Assembly (NCBI RefSeq): GCF_030815415.1
Contig: NZ_JAUSWW010000001.1
Location: 4,216,001-4,280,000 of the forward strand
DNA: 64,000 nt
Reading direction: 5' to 3'
Source: Streptomyces canus
Lineage (GTDB): Bacteria; Actinomycetota; Actinomycetes; Streptomycetales; Streptomycetaceae
The position numbers and the translations under genes are program-made. Positions 36,056-44,268 of the stretch are shown here, in pieces. The stretch's first letter is position 1. Each line of letters begins with the position of its first letter. Below the pieces are notes generated by a model. The model was not told the DNA's origin and made no database searches. It saw only the letters and a list, made by a program, of their open reading frames with translations.

Positions 36056-37417
36056 TCAGCCCAGCGTCACGGTCGGCACCGGGTTGGTCCCGCTCCATGA
36101 CCCGTTGAACCCGAAGGTCACCGAGCCGCCGTCCGGCACGGTCCCGTTGTAGGAGGCGTTGGCGCAGCTGACCGCCGCGCCGGACTGCGTGCAGGTCGCG
36201 TTCCAGGCCTGCGTGATCTGCTGGCCCGCCCCGTAGGTCCACGTCACCTTCCAGGACGACAGCGCGGCACCCGAGCAGGCGATCCGCACCTGGCCCGTGA
36301 ACCCGGTGTTCCACTGGCTGGCCACGCTGTAGGTCGCGGTGCAGGCCCCCGTCGGGGGCGTGGTCGTGCCGCCGAGCGCTTCCGCGATCGCGCGGTACGC
36401 CGGTTTCGGCGCGTAGTTCTCGTCGTACGGCGTCGCCGCGCCCTGCCCCGGGAAGGTGCTCGGGATCCAGGAGTCGGAGTCGGTGAAGCCCCAGACGGTG
36501 ACGCCGGTGCAGCGGGCGACGGCCACGCAGGCGTTCATGACGGCCTTGTAGTCGGCGGCCTGCTGGGTGAGCTTGGCGCTGTCGGAAGGCAGCGTCATCC
36601 GGATGTCCAGCTCGGTGATGGCCACGTCGACGCCGAGGTCGGCGAAGCGCTGGATGTTCTGCTGGAGCGTGGACGGCACCTGGCCGAGGATGAGGTGGGC
36701 CTGAAGGCCGACGCCGTCGATCGGGACGCCCTGCTCCTTCAGCGACTTGACCAGGTTGTAGAGGGCGGTGCTCTTCGCGTTGACGCCCTCGACGTTGTAG
36801 TCGTTGATGTACAGCTTGGCGTCCGGGTCGGCGGCGCGGGCGGCGGTGAGGGCCTGGGCGATGTAGCCGGTGCCGAGGCCGTTGTACCAGAGGGTCTGGC
36901 GGTAGGTGCCGTCCTCGTTGAAGGGCTCGTTGACGACGTCCCAAGCGGCGAGCCGCCCCTTGTACCGGCCGACCTCGGTGGCGATGTGGTCGTTCAGCAG
37001 CGTGCTCAGCTGGGCCGGGGTCCAGGTGCCGTTCGTCAGCCAGCCCGGGTTCTGGCTGTGCCAGACCAGGGTGTGACCGCGCACCTCCTGACCGTGGGCC
37101 TCGGCGAAGGCGACGATCTGGTCCGCCTCCGCCCAGTCGAAGGTCCCCCGGGTCGGCTCGACCGAGCCCCACTTCATGGCGTTGCCGGGGGTCAGCCAGT
37201 TGAACTGAGCCCCGGCGAGATCGCCGTAGGTCCCGGTCAGCTTGGAGCCGGTGACCGCCGTACCCATGGCCTTGCCCTTGGCGGCCGCGAGGTCGCGCAG
37301 CGGGGTGTCGGCGGCGTGCGCGGTGGTCGTGCCGGCGGTCACCAGGGTGCCGACGGCGGCCGCTCCGGCCAGCAGAGCGGCGAGTCGTACACGGAGCGAA
37401 GTTCTGGAGGATCTCAC
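36056..37417 (-). CDS. Secreted GH10 endo-1,4-beta-xylanase with CBM2
   Basis: A 453-residue exported xylanase. GTG 37417 (VRSSRTSLRVRL) follows GGAGG 9 bases upstream. Signal peptide to about residue 35 (TTTAHA). The GH10 barrel carries the acid/base E164 in WDVVNEPF and the nucleophile E269 in ITELDIR. After a Thr/Pro linker (near 350) comes a family 2 carbohydrate-binding module with its two cysteines (ACTATYSVASQWNTGF to the end), which would bind cellulose or xylan. The gene has the perfect palindrome CCGAAAGTTTCGG just upstream, and is preceded by a LacI regulator gene on the same strand, 82 bases away. Confidence 0.96.
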   Translation of the reverse strand: MRSSRTSLRVRLAALLAGAAAVGTLVTAGTTTAHAADTPLRDLAAAKGKAMGTAVTGSKLTGTYGDLAGAQFNWLTPGNAMKWGSVEPTRGTFDWAEADQIVAFAEAHGQEVRGHTLVWHSQNPGWLTNGTWTPAQLSTLLNDHIATEVGRYKGRLAAWDVVNEPFNEDGTYRQTLWYNGLGTGYIAQALTAARAADPDAKLYINDYNVEGVNAKSTALYNLVKSLKEQGVPIDGVGLQAHLILGQVPSTLQQNIQRFADLGVDVAITELDIRMTLPSDSAKLTQQAADYKAVMNACVAVARCTGVTVWGFTDSDSWIPSTFPGQGAATPYDENYAPKPAYRAIAEALGGTTTPPTGACTATYSVASQWNTGFTGQVRIACSGAALSSWKVTWTYGAGQQITQAWNATCTQSGAAVSCANASYNGTVPDGGSVTFGFNGSWSGTNPVPTVTLG

Positions 37418-37428
37418 TGCGGGTGCCT

Positions 37429-37441
37429 CCGAAAGTTTCGG
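37429..37441. promoter_or_regulatory. Xylanase operator palindrome
   Basis: CCGAAAGTTTCGG, a perfect 13-base palindrome around a central G, in the xylanase leader 12 bases before the start. It matches the CGAAA-N-TTTCG element reported upstream of xylanase genes in streptomycetes. It is probably bound by the neighbouring LacI-type regulator; that link is inference. Confidence 0.8.
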
Positions 37442-37499
37442 TCGTGCAGCCGATTGACTTCGGAGGAGTGTGGAGGTGACGGCCCCACCCGTCAATACG

Positions 37500-38570
37500 T
37501 CACCTTTCGGCCAACGGCGGCCCGGCGGTGCTGCTGCGCACCACCAGGCTCGTCGCCAGCTCCACCCGCGTGGCCGCCGGAGTCCCCTCCGCACGTGCCA
37601 GATCGAGCACCAGCTTGGCCGCCGCCTCGGCCATCTCGGTGAGCGGCTGCCGTACGGTCGTCAGCGGCGGCCCCACCCAGGGCGCGACGGGCAGATCGTC
37701 GAACCCGACCACGCTCAGGTCCTCCGGGATCCTGAGCCCCAGCTCGCGCGCGGCCTCGTACAGCCCGAGCGCCTGGAGGTCGTTCCCGGCGAAGACGGCG
37801 GTCGGCCGGTCCGGACGGCGCAGCAGCTCCAGACCCAGCCGGTAGCCGGCCTCGTGATGGAAGTCACCGTTCTTGATGAGCGCGGGGTCGACCGGCAGTC
37901 CGGCGGTCTCCAGGGCGGCCCGGTAGCCGTCGATGCGGGCGCGGCTGCACATCATCCGGGAGGGTCCGCTGATCGCGCCGATCCGGGTGTGCCCGAGGTC
38001 GACGAGATGCCGGGTGGCGGCGAGACCGCCCTGCCAGTTGGTGGCGCCGATGGAGGGCACGTCGGCACCGGGGTCGCCGGCCGGGTCCATGACGACGAAC
38101 GGGATCGCCCGGCTGGTGAGCAGGGCGCGCTGGGACTCGTCGAGCCCGGACAGCACGAGGATCACCCCGTGCGGGCGCCGGGCGGCGACCTGGTCGGCCC
38201 AGGTCCGCCCGGGCGTGAGCCGCCCAGCGCTCTCGCTGAGCACCACGCTCAGCCCGGCGTCCCGGGCGACGTTCTCCACGCCCCGGATGACCTCCATCGC
38301 CCACGCGCTCTCCAGTTCGTGGAAGACCAGGTCGATCAGGGGCGAACGGCTCGCCTCGGCCCGGCGGCGCCGGTAGCCGTGGGCGCGCAGCAGTTCCTCC
38401 ACGCGGGTGCGGGTCGCCGGGGCGACGTCGGCGCGGCCGTTCAGCACCTTCGAAACAGTCGGCGCCGAGACGCCGGCCTCGCGGGCGATCTCGGCGAGCG
38501 TCGCGGTCTGCGACGAGCGGCCGGTTGCTGGGGCTGTCGCCCGGGATTCAGCGGGCTCCGGGGGTGTCAT
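37500..38570 (-). CDS. LacI-family regulator of the xylan cluster
   Basis: A 356-residue LacI/GalR repressor. The start ATG 38570 (MTPPEPAESRATAP) has no clear ribosome site; the frame is open to ATG 38648. The helix-turn-helix TLAEIAREAGVSAPTVSKVLNGRADVAPATRTRVEELL is near 24-61, and the periplasmic-binding-like sensor domain follows (IDLVFHELESAWAMEVIRGVENVARDAG). It lies between and divergent from the GH3 gene and upstream of the xylanase gene. The shared CGAA-N3-TTCG sites near both genes suggest it represses both until a xylo-oligosaccharide binds, as BxlR-type regulators do. Confidence 0.9.
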   Translation of the reverse strand: MTPPEPAESRATAPATGRSSQTATLAEIAREAGVSAPTVSKVLNGRADVAPATRTRVEELLRAHGYRRRRAEASRSPLIDLVFHELESAWAMEVIRGVENVARDAGLSVVLSESAGRLTPGRTWADQVAARRPHGVILVLSGLDESQRALLTSRAIPFVVMDPAGDPGADVPSIGATNWQGGLAATRHLVDLGHTRIGAISGPSRMMCSRARIDGYRAALETAGLPVDPALIKNGDFHHEAGYRLGLELLRRPDRPTAVFAGNDLQALGLYEAARELGLRIPEDLSVVGFDDLPVAPWVGPPLTTVRQPLTEMAEAAAKLVLDLARAEGTPAATRVELATSLVVRSSTAGPPLAER

Positions 38571-38634
38571 GGCGGCGATCGTATCCCTGCACGACCTCTT
38601 GACGAACCCTTCCGACCCGCCTAGGTTCCCAAAA

Positions 38635-38688
38635 CATTCGGCATGCATATCGAAACATTCGTCAGGTGCATTCGATTAGGGACATTCG
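38635..38688. promoter_or_regulatory. CATTCG cluster and CGAA-N3-TTCG operator
   Basis: Four CATTCG hexamers start at 38635, 38656, 38669 and 38683. The second belongs to CGAAACATTCG (38651-38661), an inverted repeat of the same CGAA-N3-TTCG form as the xylanase operator at 37429-37441. It lies between the divergent LacI regulator and GH3 genes. Confidence 0.7.
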
Positions 38689-38716
38689 TGAGGGCCTTCA
38701 CCCTGACAGGAGTTTC

Positions 38717-41020
38717 ATGACCACCGCCCCCTGGCGTGACCGCGCCCTGCCCGCCGCCGCTCGCGTCGACGACCTCCTCTCCCGGATGACCCTTCAGGAG
38801 AAGACCGCCCAGCTGTACGGCGTGTGGGTGGGCGCCAGCGCGGACGGCGAGGGAGTCGCGCCGCTGCAGCGAGAGATGACGGCCGACTACGACTGGTCCG
38901 AGCTGATCACCCATGGTCTCGGCCAGCTGACCCGCCCCTTCGGCACCGCCCCCGTGGACCCGGCGCTGGGCGCGCAGGCACTGGCCCGCGCCCAGCGCCG
39001 TATCGCGGCGGCGGGCCGCTTCGGCATCCCGGCACTCGCCCACGAGGAGTGCCTGGCCGGCTTCACGGCCTGGCAGGCCACCGCCTATCCGGTCCCGCTC
39101 GCCTGGGGTGCGAGCTTCGACCCGCCGCTCGTCGAGGAGATGGCCCGGGGCATCGGCCGGGACCTGCGCGCGGTCGGAGTCCACCAGGGCCTCGCCCCGG
39201 TCCTGGACGTCGTCCGCGACCCGCGCTGGGGGCGGGTCGAGGAGACCGTCGGCGAGGACCCGTACCTCGTCGGCACGATCGGTGCCGCCTACGTCCGGGG
39301 CCTGGAGTCGGCCGGGATCGTCGCCACCCTCAAGCACTTCGCCGGGTACGCGTCCTCGGCGGGCGCCCGCAACCAGGCACCGGTACGGGCCGGCGCCCGC
39401 GAGCTCGCGGACGTGACCCTGCCGCCGTTCCAGATGGCGCTGCGCGAGGGCGGGGCGCGCTCGGTGATGGCGGCCTACAACGAGACGGACGGCGTCCCGG
39501 CCTCGGCGGACCCGGGCCTGCTGACCGGACTCCTGCGCGAGGAATGGGGCTTCACCGGCACGATCGTCTCCGACTACTTCGGCATCGGCTTCCTCCAGAG
39601 CCAGCACCGGGTCGCCGGCTCGGAGGCGGAGGCCGCCCACGCGGCGCTCGCGGCCGGCCTCGACGTCGAACTGCCCACCCTGAAGTGCTACGGCAAACCG
39701 CTCCTCGACGCCGTACAGGCGGGCGAGGTCCCCGAGGAGCTCATCGACCGGGCGGTCCGCCGGGTCCTGCTCCAGAAGTGCGAGCTGGGCCTCCTGGACG
39801 AGGACTGGACCCCCGAGCCGACCGGCCGGATCAATCTCGACTCGACGGCGAACCGCGCCCTGGCCCGCCGCCTCGCCGAGGAGTCGGTGGTCCTGCTGGA
39901 CAACCCGGACGGTGTCCTCCCGCTGTCCCCGGACACGAGGATCGCGGTGGTGGGCCCGAGGGCGGCCGACGCCCTGGCGATGCTCGGCTGCTACTCCTTC
40001 CCGTCCCACGTCCTGACCCAGCACCCGGACATCCCGATGGGCATCGAGATCCCGACCGTCCTGGAGGCCCTGCGCGCCGAACTCCCCGACGCCAAGGTGA
40101 CGTTCGCTGAGGGCTGCGACACCTCGGACCCCGATCGGTCCGGCTTCACGGAGGCGGTGGCGCGGACGTCCGAGGCGGACGTGTGCGTGGCGGTCCTGGG
40201 CGACCGGGCGGGCCTGTTCGGCCGGGGCACATCGGGCGAGGGCTGCGATGTGACGGACCTCCGGCTCCCCGGCGTACAGAGCGAACTGCTGGACACCCTG
40301 GTCGCCACCGGCGTGCCCGTCGTCCTGGTGCTGCTGACCGGCCGGCCGTACGCGCTCGGCCGCTGGAACGGGCGCCTGGCCGCCGCGGTGCAGGCGTTCT
40401 TCCCCGGTGAGGAGGGCGGTCCGGCGGTCGCGGGAGTGCTGTCGGGCCGCGTCAATCCCTCGGGCCGCCTCCCGGTGAGCGTCCCGCAGGTGCCGGGCGG
40501 CCAGCCCTGGACCTACCTCCAGCCGCCGCTGGGGCTCGCGGGCGAGGTCAGCAATCTGGACCCGACACCGCTGTACGCGTTCGGGCACGGCAGGTCGTAC
40601 ACGTCGTTCGCCTGGGAATCCGATGCCGCCGACACGGAGATCGGCACGGACGGCACCTACGACATGACCGTGACCGTCCGCAACACCGGTGACCGCGAGG
40701 GCGCCGAGGTCGTCCAGCTGTATCTGCACGACCCGGTGGCCTCGGTGACCCGGCCGGACGTCCGCCTGATCGGCTACCAGCGCGTGCAGCTGGCCCCGGG
40801 AGCGGCGGCGCGGGTCTCCTTCCGCTTCCACACCGACCTGTCCTCCTTCACGGATCGTTCACTCCGGAGGGTCGTCGAACCGGGCATCCTGGAACTGCGG
40901 TTGGCGGCATCCAGTACGGACGTACGGCACACGACCCGGCTGAACCTCACGGGGCCGGTACGGGTGCTGGGCCCGGACCGTGTGCTGCGCTGCGAGACGG
41001 AGGTGTCGGGACCGGCCTGA
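38717..41020 (+). CDS. GH3 beta-xylosidase / beta-glucosidase
   Basis: A 767-residue family 3 glycoside hydrolase, without a signal peptide, so probably cytoplasmic. ATG 38717 follows AGGAG. N-terminal barrel: MTLQEKTAQLYGVW, KHFAGYASSAGARNQAPV (the LKHF motif), and the nucleophile D286 in TIVSDYFGIGF. The second alpha/beta domain (about 395-590) has EESVVLLDN and the GDRAGLFGRGTSGEGCDVTDLRLPG region that supplies the acid/base in this family. The C-terminal fibronectin type III-like domain follows (VTVRNTGDREGAEVVQLYL). It would split short xylo- or gluco-oligosaccharides taken up after extracellular xylanase action. Regulated with the LacI gene. Confidence 0.93.
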   Translation: MTTAPWRDRALPAAARVDDLLSRMTLQEKTAQLYGVWVGASADGEGVAPLQREMTADYDWSELITHGLGQLTRPFGTAPVDPALGAQALARAQRRIAAAGRFGIPALAHEECLAGFTAWQATAYPVPLAWGASFDPPLVEEMARGIGRDLRAVGVHQGLAPVLDVVRDPRWGRVEETVGEDPYLVGTIGAAYVRGLESAGIVATLKHFAGYASSAGARNQAPVRAGARELADVTLPPFQMALREGGARSVMAAYNETDGVPASADPGLLTGLLREEWGFTGTIVSDYFGIGFLQSQHRVAGSEAEAAHAALAAGLDVELPTLKCYGKPLLDAVQAGEVPEELIDRAVRRVLLQKCELGLLDEDWTPEPTGRINLDSTANRALARRLAEESVVLLDNPDGVLPLSPDTRIAVVGPRAADALAMLGCYSFPSHVLTQHPDIPMGIEIPTVLEALRAELPDAKVTFAEGCDTSDPDRSGFTEAVARTSEADVCVAVLGDRAGLFGRGTSGEGCDVTDLRLPGVQSELLDTLVATGVPVVLVLLTGRPYALGRWNGRLAAAVQAFFPGEEGGPAVAGVLSGRVNPSGRLPVSVPQVPGGQPWTYLQPPLGLAGEVSNLDPTPLYAFGHGRSYTSFAWESDAADTEIGTDGTYDMTVTVRNTGDREGAEVVQLYLHDPVASVTRPDVRLIGYQRVQLAPGAAARVSFRFHTDLSSFTDRSLRRVVEPGILELRLAASSTDVRHTTRLNLTGPVRVLGPDRVLRCETEVSGPA

Positions 41021-41046
41021 CCCTCCGCGCCTGGGGGAGGCTCGCC

Positions 41047-41568
41047 ATGGACAGATACGTCCACCATGAACTGCGGTCCGTGTACACCGCGTTGGCCGCT
41101 CTCGCCGTCAGTCTGGCGGTGACGGGCGGCGTGCGCGGTGCGCCGATGACGGCCTACGGGGCGGGAAGGTTCGCCCTCGGCATGATCGCGTTCACGGTGG
41201 TGTTCACACTGCTCGGCGCGACCCGGCTCAAGTGGGTGGGCGAGATACGGGACTTCGAAGCCGCGGTCCCCCTGGAGACGGCCCCGGCGGACGTCGTCTC
41301 CCTGCGCCGCCACCCCCTCAACTGGTGGCTCTTCACGGTGATGTCGGTCTCCACGCCCGTCCTCGCCATCGCCTGGGAACCATGGATCGCCCTGCTCCCC
41401 CTGTGGCCGGCCCTCTCCTGGCTGGGCCAGGCCTGGCTGGCCGCCGACTGGGAGCGCAGGAACGGCAAGGTGCTGTGGCGGGGATACGACACGGACGCAC
41501 CGTGGAAGCTGTCGTACTCCCCCGGCAGGGCCCCTGAAGGAACTGCTCGAAGGACCGCGTCGGCGTAG
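41047..41568 (+). CDS. Hypothetical membrane protein
   Basis: A 173-residue protein not recognised. ATG 41047 follows GGGGGAGG. Four membrane spans are likely: about 15-30 (AALAVSLAVTGGV), 42-60 (FALGMIAFTVVFTLLGAT), 93-110 (WWLFTVMSVSTPVLAIAW) and 112-128 (WIALLPLWPALSWLGQAW). A Trp-rich cytoplasmic tail follows. It begins 26 bases after the GH3 gene on the same strand, so read-through from that gene is possible, but no xylan role is suggested by its sequence. Confidence 0.65.
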   Translation: MDRYVHHELRSVYTALAALAVSLAVTGGVRGAPMTAYGAGRFALGMIAFTVVFTLLGATRLKWVGEIRDFEAAVPLETAPADVVSLRRHPLNWWLFTVMSVSTPVLAIAWEPWIALLPLWPALSWLGQAWLAADWERRNGKVLWRGYDTDAPWKLSYSPGRAPEGTARRTASA

Positions 41569-41703
41569 TCCGGGCGTCCCGCGCGGACTCACGGCCCGCG
41601 GACGGCTGCCGGGCCGGGCCGTACGACCCCGCCGACCTCGGCCCGGCCCTGTCGACTTCCAGGCGGTGACCCCGTTGTCAGTGGCACCGCCTAGATTCCG
41701 GCC

Positions 41704-42359
41704 ATGGAAGCAACCCTCTCGCACTCCCTGCCGCCGGGCAGGATCGTCGAGTCGTACAGCCACTCCGGTCGCCTGGTGTGGATGGGCGACGCCTGTACGC
41801 CGAGCGGACCCGGACCGGCCTGTATCCCGTACTGCTCGAGTACTGCGAGGACTTCTCCGGGTTCAACGTCGGCGGGAACGAGCCGGTCGACGCCGCCGCG
41901 TACCTGCGCGGCCAGTGGAAGCCCGGATCCTGGCCGAGCTTCCCGCAGTGGCCGGGCCTGGCCGTACCGGCCGCGACGGGGCTCGACCCAGGTGCGTGTG
42001 CGGCGGAGGTCGCCACCGGCGTCGTACGCGAGAACTGGGCCCGTTGTCTGGCCCTGGTCGAGGTCGAGCGAGGCGCCGATTCGCCGGCCACCCTCCACTG
42101 GCCGCGCACCGATGATGCGCTGACAGCACTGCTCCACTCCTGGCAGGACCGCTTCGGCGCCCGGGTGGTGGCCTTCATGCACGGCGGCCTGTTCCTCTCG
42201 GCCGCGATACCCCCGAAAGACCTCCACGAGGCCCACGTCCTGGCTGGCGAGCACTATCTGGCCTGCCCCGACGTGTTCCACAACAACTTCGACGACTGGG
42301 AGAACACCTACCCGCAGGAACTGATGACCCAGCGACGGTGGTACTTCTGGTGGGACTGA
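41704..42359 (+). pseudogene. DUF4253-type gene with an apparent frameshift
   Basis: The frame from ATG 41704 reads MEATLSHSLPPGRIVESYSHSGRLVW and then runs into unlikely sequence. Another frame, starting near 41778, continues naturally with GRRLYAERTRTGLYPVLLEY through to WRYFWWD-like ending RRWYFWWD at 42359. Together they give one protein of about 215 residues ending like the DUF4253 family (AVVAEH..CPDVF..YFWWD). A single missing base near 41780-41795 would explain this. If 41778 GTG is the true start, the gene would lack its N-terminal 25 residues and a ribosome site. Sequencing error cannot be excluded. Function of the family is unknown. Confidence 0.55.
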
Positions 42360-42366
42360 GCCCTCG

Positions 42367-42621
42367 CTAGCCCTCCACCGACTCGAACCGCCACCGATGC
42401 ACGGCCCGGCTCGCCAACTCTGCGTCCGGCTCGGGAAGTTCCGGCAGCTTCGCGTCGAGTCCCGCGTCCCACCACGTGATGACGAGCACCCGGTCCTGCG
42501 GTGCCCGGAAGGTCTCCCGCCGCAGCGGCGCGAGGGGCAGCTCCTGCGCCCGCGCCCAGGCCAGCAGCTCCTCCCCCCGCCCCGCGAGGGCCCGCGCCTC
42601 CCACATCAGCGCGACGGTCAC
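42367..42621 (-). CDS. Small ABM-like hypothetical protein
   Basis: An 84-residue protein from GTG 42621 (VTVALMWEARALAGRGEELL). The pattern of strand-helix-strand with RVLVITWWD suggests a small ferredoxin-like ABM/Dabb fold; no catalytic residues are obvious. Its GTG overlaps the TGA of the upstream iscB gene by 4 bases (GTGA), an odd junction given that iscB is a mobile gene. Its original promoter and leader may have been displaced by the element. It ends 7 bases from the convergent DUF4253 gene. Confidence 0.6.
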   Translation of the reverse strand: MTVALMWEARALAGRGEELLAWARAQELPLAPLRRETFRAPQDRVLVITWWDAGLDAKLPELPEPDAELASRAVHRWRFESVEG

Positions 42622-43967
42622 CGAACTGCCGCCTCGTCCCGCGTGGCGTAGGCATAACCATCTGCCCGTTGCAGAAGTCGCACATGGCGATGATGGATGC
42701 CCTGGATGAGGCCATGTCGGGTACGCATGTTGAACCTGCCGCTGGTACGCACCGCGACCCGACCCACGTGTGTCCCCGCATACCGTCCAATGGGAATCAC
42801 GGCGCGTACATAGTCGCCAGTTTGGAAGCCGAAGACGGCCTTTACGCGCGGGTTGGTCTTGCGTGGAAAGCCATGACGATCGAGGTCGGTTCGCCGATAC
42901 CGGCCACGCCCACCGGCAACGGCGGTCAAGACCTCGCGTGGATACACGGTGACCTTGCTCATAACTCCGACGCACAGGGCATCCAGCGTGTGCGTTTTGG
43001 AAAGACCCACAGACTGTCTATTCCACTTCGTGCGTCCGCCCGTCGCGACACTCACAGAGGGGAAGGTGGAATTCAGGGCACGACAGAGCGCCCAGCGTGT
43101 GGCATTGACTGCGGCCGCATCCCGCAGCGGCTTCTTGGCCTGCGCCTGGATCCGCGCAGCAAGTGCGGGCTTACCCTTGAGGAATTCCTCGACGGCGGTA
43201 CTGCCTTTGGCATGGTTACAGGGAATACAGGCCAGCGTAAGATTACTGATGCGGTCGGAACCGCCGCGGCTTCGTGGGTGAATATGGTCAATGTTGAGGG
43301 GCACGCCGGAGGCACCGCAGTAGGCGCATCTCCGCTGCCACTTGGAGAGCAGATATTCACGCACTTCGGCACCCGCCAGGGTGCCGTGCTGGTACTCGGC
43401 GCCCACCAATGTGTCTCCGGAGGCCAGCAGTTGGGTGTCGAATGCGGCCAGCTCGACGTGGACTGCGGTCACCGGCGCCCAGCGGGTCAGCCGAGTGGCC
43501 CACGTCTTGGTGGTTTCCACCCGGTGGCGCAGTGACGGCGCGAGCCAACCTTCAGGTCGTGCGCGGTTGCGGAAACGGCGGGTGCGATAACGCAGGTTGC
43601 GTGATCGCCGTCCACGCCGGTGGGCAGCACGCGCAGTGAGCTTGTCGCGGATCTGACCGCCTCTGTGCTGGAGTTCGACGTGATACAGGCCCCGACGTAC
43701 GCCCTTGCCAGTGGCTGCGAACACCGCGAGGCCCGTGTATTTACTGCCGGGATCGATACCCAATTCCACGCCGCTCACCACCGATTCGGCATCAGTACGG
43801 TCCTTGAGGCGGATGACGAACGGAGTGTGCCGGGCGACAACCGCCCGGCCCGCCTTCAGCAGCTTGCGTGCCCTGGCAGGGCTGGTCGGCTGCAATGGCC
43901 GCCCGTGCCGATCCAGGACGAACACCGCAGGATGAGACAGTCGGGCCGCAAGGCCCTCGCCCGGCAC
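42618..43967 (-). CDS. iscB: IscB RNA-guided HNH-RuvC nuclease
   Basis: A 449-residue protein (from GTG 43967) with the IscB layout, the ancestor group of Cas9. PLMP-type N-terminal domain at about 15-57 (VFVLDRHGRPLQPTSPARA); RuvC-I with D72 in GIDPGSKYTG; Arg-rich bridge helix at 117-137; RuvC-II with E172 in VHVELAAFD; HNH inserted at about 205-256, with zinc cysteines C214, C217, C247, C250 and catalytic H228 in NIDHIHPRSRGG and N251; RuvC-III with H326 and D329 in KTHTLDA; then a C-terminal target-recognition region (VFGFQTGDYVRAVIPIG..LLQRADGYAYA). All catalytic residues are present, so it is likely active. The start is uncertain: GTG 43925 is an alternative and neither has a ribosome site; upstream in-frame codons to 44336 belong to the omega RNA. 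Confidence 0.92.
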   Translation of the reverse strand: MPGEGLAARLSHPAVFVLDRHGRPLQPTSPARARKLLKAGRAVVARHTPFVIRLKDRTDAESVVSGVELGIDPGSKYTGLAVFAATGKGVRRGLYHVELQHRGGQIRDKLTARAAHRRGRRSRNLRYRTRRFRNRARPEGWLAPSLRHRVETTKTWATRLTRWAPVTAVHVELAAFDTQLLASGDTLVGAEYQHGTLAGAEVREYLLSKWQRRCAYCGASGVPLNIDHIHPRSRGGSDRISNLTLACIPCNHAKGSTAVEEFLKGKPALAARIQAQAKKPLRDAAAVNATRWALCRALNSTFPSVSVATGGRTKWNRQSVGLSKTHTLDALCVGVMSKVTVYPREVLTAVAGGRGRYRRTDLDRHGFPRKTNPRVKAVFGFQTGDYVRAVIPIGRYAGTHVGRVAVRTSGRFNMRTRHGLIQGIHHRHVRLLQRADGYAYATRDEAAVR

Positions 43968-44268
43968 CGAAGTGCCGGGGTGACGCCGGTCGGGCTCGGT
44001 GACGCCCTCCCCGGTCTCCCCTCGACCATGTTCCACGCCGGGTACCACGCCGTCGGTGTGGTCTTCGCGCCCCGTTTCGTCCCTGCTCCCGGGGGTGTCT
44101 GCTGGCGCGAATTCCAGAGCAAGCTGCTGAGGAAGCACAGCTTGGTGGGTCCGCTGTCCTGCGTGAAACGTAGCCATCTGGTCACCTCCTTCTGGAGATG
44201 GCTGGGTCTGGTCACCCACGGGCCGTCCTGTTTTCAGCAGACAGACCCCGCCCCTAGAGGCGGGGAGC
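43930..44268 (-). ncRNA. Predicted omega RNA of the IscB element
   Basis: About 330 bases between the left end of the element and iscB, same strand, where omega RNAs are encoded. Although open in the iscB frame, the sequence does not look coding and folds strongly. Seen: left-end hairpin CCCCGCC/GGCGGGG (44246-44265), a stem AGCCATCT/AGATGGCT (44172-44203) with a 16-base loop, and a hairpin CCCGGCAC-TTCG-GTGCCGGG just before iscB (about 43960-43979), a very stable C(UUCG)G tetraloop. The guide would be the bases immediately 5' of the left end, in the tail of tsaD. Ends and folding are inference. Confidence 0.65.

Larger units (their letters stand above)
42618..44268 (-). mobile_element. IscB / omega RNA (OMEGA) element
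   Basis: Predicted extent from a hairpin near 44246-44265, at the 3' end of tsaD, to the iscB stop at 42618. It holds about 300 bases of structured leader (omega RNA) followed by iscB, the order of known OMEGA loci derived from IS200/IS605-type elements. No tnpA transposase is present, so the element is non-autonomous or domesticated. Codon use is slightly richer in A/T than the flanks. Ends are estimates; the right end cannot be placed exactly because the next gene begins directly at the iscB stop. Confidence 0.75.

Noticed and set aside
38570..38648. Extended N-terminus of the LacI regulator from ATG 38648
   Set aside because: It would cover the CGAA-N3-TTCG operator region, adds sequence unlike the family, and has no ribosome site; ATG 38570 is preferred but not certain.
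42618..43967. The nuclease as Cas9 or TnpB
   Set aside because: It is too small for Cas9, lacks a recognition lobe and has no cas1/cas2 or repeats nearby. It is not TnpB because of the HNH domain inserted in RuvC and the PLMP-type start. IscB fits best.
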